Below, piece after piece: positions 27,105 to 33,756 of a stretch of 39,761 bases of DNA. Location: NCBI GenBank assembly GCA_946407895.1, contig CAMJQA010000029.1, forward strand, positions 1-39,761, read 5' to 3'. The position numbers and the translations under genes were made by a program. This DNA is from an uncultured Prevotellaceae bacterium (GTDB lineage: Bacteria > Bacteroidota > Bacteroidia > Bacteroidales > Bacteroidaceae). The stretch's first letter is position 1. Every line of letters begins with the position of its first letter. The notes beneath the pieces are model-generated. The model had not been told where the DNA came from, searched no databases, and worked only from the letters and a program-made list of their open reading frames with translations.

Positions 27105-27112
27105 TAACTTTG
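27105..27112 (+). promoter_or_regulatory. -7 element for the 276-residue unknown protein gene
   Basis: TAACTTTG, matching TAnnTTTG, with a leader of about 48 bases to the ATG at 27166. Confidence 0.6.
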
Positions 27113-27165
27113 CTTTAAATATGTCTTTTATATATAAACTGTTTTAACATAAAATCTGTTTGCCT

Positions 27166-27996
27166 ATGGCTCCGAAAGTTAGGTATATTAAATCCGCCAA
27201 GGCGGCTAAGGAGGTGAAGCGCCTGGGAGGTGGTTTCAGACTGAAACGTGGCATCACGCCGACGGGTACTGTGCCCAAGGTGGGTCTCATCCAAATAATA
27301 TCGGGTGAAGATATTGAGAGGCTTAGCAAGCTGGGTGTCCGGTATAGGGTGATAGCGCGTGCAGACGGAAAAGAGTTTGTACAAGATGCAGTCAGGGAGC
27401 GTGATGTCAATTATGTTATTGAGAAGTTGCTTGGTGCTCAGAAAAAATTGATAACCATGCGAGACGACAGCCGCAAATCATCCAGAACGAGAAACGGCGA
27501 CGGAGGAGGAGGGGACCCCGTGGGAATCTTCCATCGTCTGGTGGACGAGGATAAGATGTCAGACTGTATCCTGCGCATAAGAGACAGCTTTTTCCGTGGC
27601 GAGAAGGAATGTACAATCTGCCAGAAGGAGAGGTGCAACATCTATGACTTCTTCATACTCGTCAGATTCTATTTCATCTACATCGGCATTATGGATAAGA
27701 ATATCAGTCGGTTAGCTTTCTGCCGGTATCTGGAGGAGGCAGTATATGGCGGCTATGAAGGCGTAAACGTGCGGAGCTTCAACAACTACTCAAACAAGGA
27801 TGTCTATCAGAATTTTGATAAGTTCTTATCGAGCAATAAGAACATCAGGTTTAATGAACGTCCGCAATTGCCCCGACCGAAGACAGAGAATTTCCTGCTG
27901 GCACCCTTCCAGGAGATTGGGTGGAAATTCCAACATTCCCCATACTTCAGAGAACTGAGAAAGGAAGTAAAAAAGGTGCAATCATTTATTTTATAA
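27166..27996 (+). CDS. uncharacterised protein, 276 residues
   Basis: I do not recognise this protein. The ATG at 27166 (MAPKVRYIK) is preferred to an in-frame TTG two codons upstream. The N-terminal 105 residues are basic and glycine-containing (KRLGGGFRLKRG, then GVRYRVIARADGKEFVQDAV) and could form a small nucleic-acid-binding domain. A charged, flexible linker follows (DDSRKSSRTRNGDGGGGD, about 109-126). The C-terminal part is aromatic-rich and helical, with a CTICQKERC cysteine cluster (about 158-166), a DFFILVRFYFIYIGIMD segment that might be buried or membrane-associated, and a lysine-rich end. No signal peptide. Promoter and terminator suggest a single-gene transcript. It adjoins the outer border of the A+T-rich protease module. 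Confidence 0.7.
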   Translation: MAPKVRYIKSAKAAKEVKRLGGGFRLKRGITPTGTVPKVGLIQIISGEDIERLSKLGVRYRVIARADGKEFVQDAVRERDVNYVIEKLLGAQKKLITMRDDSRKSSRTRNGDGGGGDPVGIFHRLVDEDKMSDCILRIRDSFFRGEKECTICQKERCNIYDFFILVRFYFIYIGIMDKNISRLAFCRYLEEAVYGGYEGVNVRSFNNYSNKDVYQNFDKFLSSNKNIRFNERPQLPRPKTENFLLAPFQEIGWKFQHSPYFRELRKEVKKVQSFIL

Positions 27997-28004
27997 GAGG
28001 TTAT

Positions 28005-28038
28005 AAGAGGTTACCGAAACGGTGCCTCTTTTTTTTTC
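28005..28038 (+). terminator. intrinsic terminator of the 276-residue protein gene
   Basis: GAGGTTACCG (28007-28016) and CGGTGCCTC (28020-28028) form a hairpin with a small mismatch, followed by a long T-run to 28037. A TTATAAGAGG word is repeated twice in tandem at 27991-28010. Confidence 0.75.
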
Positions 28039-28201
28039 CAGCCTGCTGAAGCATTTTTCCAATCGTTGGGAGGATACTGGAAAAAGCGCGACCTTTGCCC
28101 CCGAAAACAATGAATAATCCGACTCGGGGCAAGGCTCATGCCGTCTCAGTCATAACCTAAATGACAGTTAAGTATGAACTCAGTAAAACCAAGGTAAAGG
28201 G

Positions 28202-28316
28202 TCTATAAATTCTCTATAAAACCTCTATAAAAAGTCTATCCTATAGCATAGAGACTTTATAGAGAAATCATAGAGAAATGATAGAGGACCGATAGAGAAA
28301 TGATAGAGAAAGACTA
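28202..28316. repeat. phased A+T-rich inverted repeat
   Basis: TCTATAAA-like words recur about every 10-11 bases on the left (28202, 28213, 28223, then TCTATCC at 28235), and their complements, ATAGAGAAA-like words, recur at the same spacing on the right (28259-28312). The two halves can fold into a hairpin of about 45 base pairs around CTATAGCATAG. The right half is also a tandem repeat of about 21-22 bases. The rest of 28039-28403 contains no gene and no clear TAnnTTTG element. Confidence 0.75.
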
Positions 28317-28403
28317 AGAGAGAGATAATGAATCTGTGAATACAAATAACCGCCTTGGCCTTCAAAAGCCAGGTTTATGTTTAATTTTTAATTTCAAAAA
28401 ACA

Positions 28404-29633
28404 ATGAAGAAAACTTATTTGACGATTGACGGTTCCCTGAACCGCCAAGTGAAGAACTCCAAGACTACTGCACAAACGCTGCAGCGCGTCTTGATGAAGG
28501 TTGTGGGCATCGCCTACGCCAAGTTTAAGGACATCTGCTGCCATTCCTTCGAGGGATTCAGCAGCGGAAGCAAGTGCGCCAACCGCTTCCGCTCGGTCAA
28601 CTTGCGCTACCTGCGCGAGCGTGCGGCATCACTGCAGAACTCGGGTCAGAGCCTGAGCCAGTTCTATCAGTTCATGCCGCTCCAGAGCGAGAAGTGGTCT
28701 CCCTTTGCCATCATCCTCTCGCAGGGCCATCTGCCCGTGGTATCGGTGGGCATTGACGCTGAAGGCGGCCACAAGGCCTATGTCAATGCGCCCGGCCGCA
28801 CGTACGCCGACTTTGTCAGATCGTGGGGCCTGAGCCGTGGCGACCAGGTGACCTTAGTAACCGTGCAGAAGCGCGAGGGCACCTATGAGGTGAACTACGC
28901 CCGCATCGTGCTCAATCCTCGCAATGAAGACGGCAGCGGTGCGCCCATGACTACTGAGATTGTAAACTCTGATGGCGAGTTCCCCTGCTCGAACTGGAAG
29001 AACCAGCTTAACTTCTCCTCCTTCGAGTTCGACACCGACCGCTTCAGTTTCGTGCTGGGGCGTGGCGGCATCGTGGTGGCTGCAGGCATCATCGTCAGCC
29101 GCAAGGACCGGAGCGGCGAATGGTTCCGCAGCAACTGCCAGCTGGTGCTCAACGAGGCCGGCTTCGGCAGCGACCTCTGCAGCCTGGCCATGGCTATGGA
29201 CAGGAGCTACGCCGCTTACGACATCGACTTGGAGTCGGAGTACTACCTGAACAACGCAGGAACGGGCGGTACAGGCTCCACCGGAGATGTCACGCCGAGT
29301 GGCGGTGGCGGAGGCGTAGAGCCCACTCAGCCCAGTTATGCCACCACGGCCCGCATCAACGGCGTCAGCCAGAGCATTGCAGGCGGCAGTGTCAATGCCA
29401 CGGCCCCCGTTACTTCGGTCGCTGTCAGCGGCAGTAACCTGGGCGACGTGGTCTTCACGGCCAAGGTGGATGGCACGGGCGAGGCCATCAGCCCCACCAG
29501 CCATGATGCCGACGGTGCCTCGTTCACGGGTCTCAGCGTTGCGGCCGGCCACAGCCTCACGGTCTATCGCGGCGGCGCCGTCTGGTTCACCGTTACTGCC
29601 CAGACAGCCGACAACGGGGACGGCATGGAATAG
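28404..29633 (+). CDS. uncharacterised protein with a glycine-rich linker and a C-terminal Ig-like domain
   Basis: 409 residues; I do not recognise the family. The ATG at 28404 (MKKTYLTIDGSLNRQ) has no signal peptide. Residues 1-280 form one domain with a basic N-terminal part (FKDICCHSFEGFSSGSKC, about 42-59) and mixed alpha/beta character (WSPFAIILSQGHLPVVSVGI, FSFVLGRGGIVVAAGIIV). A Gly/Thr/Ser linker (about 285-308, containing PSGGGGGVEP) leads to a compact beta domain of about 95 residues (ATTARINGVSQSIAGG to VWFTVTAQ), similar in size and pattern to the Ig-like domains added to Bacteroidetes DNA-binding proteins, though the N-terminal part is not HU. It is a single-gene unit: a phased repeat lies in front and a strong terminator behind. 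G+C-rich, unlike its upstream neighbour. Confidence 0.72.
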   Translation: MKKTYLTIDGSLNRQVKNSKTTAQTLQRVLMKVVGIAYAKFKDICCHSFEGFSSGSKCANRFRSVNLRYLRERAASLQNSGQSLSQFYQFMPLQSEKWSPFAIILSQGHLPVVSVGIDAEGGHKAYVNAPGRTYADFVRSWGLSRGDQVTLVTVQKREGTYEVNYARIVLNPRNEDGSGAPMTTEIVNSDGEFPCSNWKNQLNFSSFEFDTDRFSFVLGRGGIVVAAGIIVSRKDRSGEWFRSNCQLVLNEAGFGSDLCSLAMAMDRSYAAYDIDLESEYYLNNAGTGGTGSTGDVTPSGGGGGVEPTQPSYATTARINGVSQSIAGGSVNATAPVTSVAVSGSNLGDVVFTAKVDGTGEAISPTSHDADGASFTGLSVAAGHSLTVYRGGAVWFTVTAQTADNGDGME

Positions 29634-29642
29634 GGGGTAGCT

Positions 29643-29717
29643 GAATCCTGCCTGCGGACAGGATTCTGACAGAAACAGCAAAGCGACAGATGCTCGTGGG
29701 AGCACCTGCCGCTTTTT
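29643..29717 (+). terminator. strong terminator between convergent genes
   Basis: A small hairpin, GAATCCTG/CAGGATTC (29643-29666), precedes a long stem. The arms 29667-29694 and 29700-29728 contain GACAGAAAC/GTTTCTGTC and a 16-base pair AAAGCGACAGATGCTC/GAGCACCTGCCGCTTT with two mismatches, with a T-run at 29713-29717. It closes the 28404 gene. Confidence 0.8.
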
Positions 29718-29793
29718 CGTTTCTGTCCTGTAAGGAGGTTTGCTTCGTACTGGGGCGGTAATTGGTTGTAGTTCCCCAAAACAATCGCCCAAC

Positions 29794-31680
29794 TCACCAT
29801 CTGCCGCCTCCGGGGCCTCCTCCACCGCCGGGGCCTCCTCCGCCGCCCGGTCCGCCGCCGCCTCCGGAGTATGTACTGAGCGACACGCTGGAGCCGCCGC
29901 TGTAGCCAGTGTATCCGTTGCCGTCCCACAGGGCTGTGCCGCTGCCGCTGACACCGCTCAGGAGGGTTGCCGTACCGCTGGTATAGACGCACAGGGGGGT
30001 ACCCATCTTGCTATTGGAGGGCACCTTGAAGGCGAAGGCTACCGCGTTGCCGCTCAGGAGGGCATACCAGGCGCCCTTGCTATAGGAAGATGCCTGATAG
30101 GCCGACCCGTTCGAGATGCTGCAGCCGCCCTCCAGTCCGCCTATGCTGGCGACGTTGCCGCCGCTGATGTAGAGGGCGTATCCGCCCTCGGTGTTGGCGT
30201 CGAGACCCACTTCGGGAGAACTGGTGGCTATGGCAAAGACGTTGCCGCCCTTGATATAGAGGTTGCCGTTGGCATCGATACCGTCATTGCCCGTGCTGTT
30301 GGCCATGACGTAGCCCCCGCTGATGGTCAGGTGGCTGGCCGCATTGATGGCATCGTCGCTGGCCGTGACGCAGATGTCGCCGCCCGTTATGTCGAGGGTG
30401 CTCTTACTCTCCACGCCTTCGTGACTCGACGAGGATGCAACCAGAGTGCCTCCGCTCAGGGTCATGGCGCCCTCGCTCTTGACGGCCTTTGGCGAGGCCG
30501 TGGCGCTACTGCTATAGCGATACTGCGAGCCCGTGGAGGTGGCCTGCACGGTGCCGTCGGAGAGGGTGAATGCGCCGTCGGCCTTGATGCACTTGCCGCC
30601 CGCTCCGGTAGCCCTGAGGGTGAACGTGCCTCCGCTGATGGCCATATCCCCGTCGGCCTTCAAGCAAGCAGCACCCTTTGCGTCGCGCTCGTCGCTGTCG
30701 TAGACTCCGCCTCCACTGGCCGTAACGCTAACCGTGCCTCCGCTGGCGATAAGGCTGCCCGCGGCCTTGATACCCTTGGACGCATCGGCCGTAGCAGTGA
30801 CGCTGAGCGTACCGCCCTCCAGGTAGATGTTGCCCGTGTCTTCATCCTCATGCCCCTCTGTCTGGCCGGTGGAACTGTCTCCGCCCAGGTCGCACTGTAT
30901 GCCGTCGTCGCCCACACCGCTGATGGTGACGCTGCCGCTCATGAGCCAGAAGTATTCCTCGCAGTTGATACCGTCGCCCACGGCCGAGGCGATGTTGAGC
31001 GTCAGGTTCTTGATGCCGATGTAGGATGCGCTCTTGATGGCATGCTTAGTGTTGCCCTGCACGGTGAGGGTGCCGCCGCCCTGCAGCTGCAGCTGCCCCT
31101 TGCTGTAGAGGCAGGCCTTCTGCGAGCCGTCGGCACCGTCGGAGAGGGTGTTCCGGGTGTCCTTCTTCACGCTGACCTGTATGCGCTTGGAGTTGGCGAT
31201 GCTGATGGCTGCTCCCGAGGGGTTCGACAGCTGGAGGCCGGCCAGCGACAGGGTGGTCTTGTACGAACCGGAGAGAGTAAGCGAGCCGTCGTCGGACGAT
31301 CCCGCCAACTGGATGGTAAGCTCGTCGCCGTCAACGGCCTCGGTGTTGGTGGTGGCTATCTCCACGTGTGCCCCGCTTATGGCGGGCGATACGTAGCGGG
31401 CAGCATTGCCTGCCACGGTCACGGTGGCCGAGCTGCCGCTGTAGACTACGGCAACCAGGTTGTCGGTGACCGGGGTGTCGCTGATGGTCATATCATCGAT
31501 GTCAGCCAGCGCAAACGTCCGTCCCATAAGGGTCAGCGATGTTCCCTGGCTGAAGACCATATCGCCCGTCTGCGAGGCGGGGAAGAGGTAGGTGACGTTG
31601 CCCATATGTACGTTGAGCGTCTGTGCGCCGGCGGCAAGGGGTGCCAGAGCCAGCAATGCGATTACAAGTATCTGCTTCAT
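29794..31680 (-). CDS. secreted carbohydrate-binding beta-helix protein (Cthe_2159-like)
   Basis: 628 residues with a signal peptide ending at AGAQ (residue 20). After a short beta domain (20-70), the protein is a right-handed beta-helix made of repeated turns such as ISGGTFTLRATG, LSGGTLVASSSS, ITGGDICVTASDDAINAA and ISGGYVMANSTGNDGIDA. This is the pattern of the polygalacturonate-binding Cthe_2159 family, often lipid- or cell-surface-attached in gut bacteria. The aspartates in DDGI and NDGID turns could bind calcium. The C-terminus is an odd low-complexity tail of GGGGGP repeats ending GGGRW (about 606-628). A promoter lies at 31767-31774, and an AACTTTR-type array occupies the bases just before the ATG. 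An AraC regulator is divergent and may control it. Confidence 0.85.
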   Translation of the reverse strand: MKQILVIALLALAPLAAGAQTLNVHMGNVTYLFPASQTGDMVFSQGTSLTLMGRTFALADIDDMTISDTPVTDNLVAVVYSGSSATVTVAGNAARYVSPAISGAHVEIATTNTEAVDGDELTIQLAGSSDDGSLTLSGSYKTTLSLAGLQLSNPSGAAISIANSKRIQVSVKKDTRNTLSDGADGSQKACLYSKGQLQLQGGGTLTVQGNTKHAIKSASYIGIKNLTLNIASAVGDGINCEEYFWLMSGSVTISGVGDDGIQCDLGGDSSTGQTEGHEDEDTGNIYLEGGTLSVTATADASKGIKAAGSLIASGGTVSVTASGGGVYDSDERDAKGAACLKADGDMAISGGTFTLRATGAGGKCIKADGAFTLSDGTVQATSTGSQYRYSSSATASPKAVKSEGAMTLSGGTLVASSSSHEGVESKSTLDITGGDICVTASDDAINAASHLTISGGYVMANSTGNDGIDANGNLYIKGGNVFAIATSSPEVGLDANTEGGYALYISGGNVASIGGLEGGCSISNGSAYQASSYSKGAWYALLSGNAVAFAFKVPSNSKMGTPLCVYTSGTATLLSGVSGSGTALWDGNGYTGYSGGSSVSLSTYSGGGGGPGGGGGPGGGGGPGGGRW

Positions 31681-31685
31681 AAAAA

Positions 31686-31719
31686 AGGTTCAAAAGGTTC
31701 AAAGTTTAAAGTTCAAGCC
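31686..31719 (-). repeat. AACTTTR-type repeat array in the leader of the carbohydrate-binding protein gene
   Basis: Minus-strand units AACTTTA, AACTTTG and AACCTTTTG end five bases before the ATG at 31680, where a ribosome-binding site would lie. This is nearly the same series as at 38117-38166. Confidence 0.8.
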
Positions 31720-31766
31720 AAGAGTGCAGAGTGTAGAGCTTGCTCGGCTCTGCCGCTTATGAATTG

Positions 31767-31774
31767 CAAAAGTA
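31767..31774 (-). promoter_or_regulatory. -7 element for the carbohydrate-binding protein gene
   Basis: The minus strand reads TACTTTTG; a TTTG lies 17 bases upstream (31795-31792), a little closer than usual. The leader is about 80 bases and contains the repeat array. Confidence 0.55.
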
Positions 31775-31839
31775 CAGCTTTCGGGCGAAAGCAAAGCTAA
31801 CTATTGGAAGAAAAAAAGTGTCAAAAGGTCGGAAATATA

Positions 31840-31870
31840 TTGATGCTATACAGATTTTTGCGTACTTTTG
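31840..31870 (+). promoter_or_regulatory. Bacteroidales -33/-7 promoter for the AraC regulator
   Basis: TTG at 31840-31842 and TACTTTTG at 31863-31870, 20 bases apart. This rules out the in-frame start at 31804 and supports the ATG at 31897. Confidence 0.7.
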
Positions 31871-31896
31871 CAGGCAAAAGGTCGAAAAAAAGTCTT

Positions 31897-32778
31897 ATGA
31901 AGAAGCATTCCGGGAAACCGCACCAGCATCCAGTGGTTGCATTGAACAGGGAAATTGAAGAACGCGGGATTCTCATTGTAGAGGACGTTCGCAGCCTGCC
32001 GTCAACGGAGGAGCCCTTCGTGTCGCCTCACCTGGTTATCGTTATCTGCCACAGGGGCTTCTCGCTCGGGGAGTATGACATGAAAACCGTTGAGTTCCGT
32101 GCTCGCGGCTATTCGGTAGTCTATCCCGACCACCCCATCCTGAGCAGGGAAACGTCGGCTGACTACCTGTCCACGCTCATCATCATCTCGGCAAGCCTGT
32201 ATGAGGAACTTCGCCATCGCCTGGCCTACGGCAGCAACCAGCTGTTCCACAGCCAGCCCTGCTTCCACCTGAGCGAGGAGCATTACCATTGCATCTGCAG
32301 CACGATTGAACTATTGAAGTCATTGGCCGCGCTGGACCTGGCCTCCAGGAAGTCCCTGCTGGCCGACACGCTCGACCTGCTCTCGAAGCAGTCCGACTGC
32401 TTCCGGCAGGCAACGGTCAACAGCCCGAGGGCGTTAAAAAAGCAGGGGGCCACCGTCCACCACTCGTTGTTCGGCCTGTTCTACGACCTGCTGGCCCGGC
32501 ACTACCGCCAGCACCGCGACGTAACCTTCTATGCCCACCAGCTCTGCTTGTCGCCAAAATACTTCGGCAGCCTCATCAAGAAAGATATGGGCATCAGCGC
32601 CGGTCAGTGCATAGCCCGCTACGTAGCCATTCAGGCCAAGTCGCTGCTGCTCCACAGACCCGACCTCAACATCCAGCAGATAGGCTACCAGTTGGGCTTT
32701 GATGACAGCACGGCCTTCTCGCGCTACTTCAAGGCATGTGTGGGGTGCTCTCCAAGGGAGTATCGCAGGCAGGAGTGA
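31897..32778 (+). CDS. AraC-family transcriptional regulator (soluble)
   Basis: 293 residues from the ATG at 31897 (MKKHSGKPHQH), just after its promoter. The N-terminal half (about 25-160) has the beta-rich character of a cupin-like sensor domain (PHLVIVICHRGFSLGEYDM), followed by a helical segment. The C-terminal AraC DNA-binding domain spans about 190-290, with the two helix-turn-helices YAHQLCLSPKYFGSLIKKD and IQQIGYQLGFDDSTAFSRYF and the usual GCSPREYRR end. No signal or membrane segment, unlike the regulator at 20969. It is divergent from the beta-helix carbohydrate-binding protein, with the two promoters about 90 bases apart, so that gene and its own are likely targets (inference). Confidence 0.9.
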   Translation: MKKHSGKPHQHPVVALNREIEERGILIVEDVRSLPSTEEPFVSPHLVIVICHRGFSLGEYDMKTVEFRARGYSVVYPDHPILSRETSADYLSTLIIISASLYEELRHRLAYGSNQLFHSQPCFHLSEEHYHCICSTIELLKSLAALDLASRKSLLADTLDLLSKQSDCFRQATVNSPRALKKQGATVHHSLFGLFYDLLARHYRQHRDVTFYAHQLCLSPKYFGSLIKKDMGISAGQCIARYVAIQAKSLLLHRPDLNIQQIGYQLGFDDSTAFSRYFKACVGCSPREYRRQE

Positions 32779-32823
32779 CGCAGACACCTTCCGGAGGGGG
32801 AATGCCGCCACAGCGACTTATGA

Positions 32824-33672
32824 CTACCGGTTCAGGAAAGCCTCTATCGCCCCCAACCTCTGCTCTGCAGCCAGCCGCCCCGTCTTATAGACGCGGCGTA
32901 TCTTCTGCTCGTCCTGCTCCGTGCGCCCGATGGGCAATGTATCCTCTGGGTAGATGAGTAGGATACGGCCGGCCTGTTCTTCCTGCTGCAGGTAGGTCAG
33001 CTGGGCATTGTACATCTCGTGGCGGCGACTCATGGCCTGGATGATGGCCGGGTAGCGCCGCATCAGCAGGTGGAAGAGGGGCATCAGGCGGGTGCGTTTC
33101 TTGCTGAAACCTTTAGGCTGTGTCAGTACCACGACGTTTCGCTCGTAGCCCAGTTGCTGGAAATGCTTGAGGGGGATGGAATCTACGATGCCGCCGTCCA
33201 GGAGCTTATGGCCCTCCAGCCGGACGGGCCTGGAAACGATGGGCATGGAGGCCGAGGCACGAATCCACTCCAGGCAGTCGTAGTCGGCCCGCGTGAGCTG
33301 CTTATAAACGGGCTGCCCCGTTTCAGCATCCGTACAGACCACATGAAACTCCATAGGATTACGCTCGAACATCTCGCTGTCGAATATATCCAGTTCGGTA
33401 GGCAGGGTGTGGTAGCTGAACTCGGCCCCCACCAGGTCGCCCGTCTTGAGGAAGGAGCGCCAGCCCATATAGCGCGGCTCGCCGATGAAGCGCAGATTGT
33501 AGCGCAGTACGCGACCAGGCTGGTGCGACTTGTAGTTGCAGCCAAACGTGGCTCCGGCCGACACGCCTATCAGACCGTCGAACCGCAGACCGTGCTCCAT
33601 CATTACATCCATCACTCCGGCTGTAAAAAGACCGCGCATCCCGCCTCCCTCAAGTACCAAACCCGTCTTCAT
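32824..33672 (-). CDS. patatin-like phospholipase family protein
   Basis: 282 residues from the ATG at 33672; an in-frame GTG two codons upstream is less likely. The oxyanion-hole loop GGGMRG is at residues 9-14, the nucleophile Ser38 in GVSAG and the dyad Asp159 in LLDGG. These are all parts of the bacterial patatin Ser-Asp catalytic dyad, and the length fits the YjjU-like bacterial branch. It would hydrolyse acyl ester bonds in phospholipids or similar lipids; no signal peptide or membrane segment is seen. It is convergent with the AraC regulator (45 bases between stops) and divergent from the helicase. A -7 element lies 17 bases before the start. Confidence 0.9.
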   Translation of the reverse strand: MKTGLVLEGGGMRGLFTAGVMDVMMEHGLRFDGLIGVSAGATFGCNYKSHQPGRVLRYNLRFIGEPRYMGWRSFLKTGDLVGAEFSYHTLPTELDIFDSEMFERNPMEFHVVCTDAETGQPVYKQLTRADYDCLEWIRASASMPIVSRPVRLEGHKLLDGGIVDSIPLKHFQQLGYERNVVVLTQPKGFSKKRTRLMPLFHLLMRRYPAIIQAMSRRHEMYNAQLTYLQQEEQAGRILLIYPEDTLPIGRTEQDEQKIRRVYKTGRLAAEQRLGAIEAFLNR

Positions 33673-33688
33673 TATCACTTTTTTACCG

Positions 33689-33696
33689 CAAAGGTA
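33689..33696 (-). promoter_or_regulatory. -7 element for the patatin-like gene
   Basis: The minus strand reads TACCTTTG; the transcript would start about 10 bases before the ATG at 33672. Confidence 0.6.
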
Positions 33697-33739
33697 ACGC
33701 TTTTTTAATAAGTATGGGGCGTGAGTGAGAAAAAATAAC

Positions 33740-33747
33740 TATCTTTG
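33740..33747 (+). promoter_or_regulatory. -7 element of the helicase-S46 peptidase operon
   Basis: TATCTTTG ends only nine bases before the ATG at 33757, implying a 5' leader of a few bases at most. Confidence 0.55.
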
Positions 33748-33756
33748 CAGCAAATT

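Noticed and set aside
27166..27480. HU/IHF-like DNA-binding protein
   Set aside because: The basic N-terminus suggested it, but the beta-arm and GRNP-type motif of HU proteins are absent.
28202..28316. CRISPR-like array
   Set aside because: The repeated words are only 8-11 bases, contiguous and arranged as an inverted repeat without unique spacers; no cas genes are present.
29740..31800. Long plus-strand open frame opposite the beta-helix protein gene
   Set aside because: It is the mirror of a G+C-rich repetitive gene; the minus-strand product has a signal peptide, promoter and recognisable beta-helix repeats.
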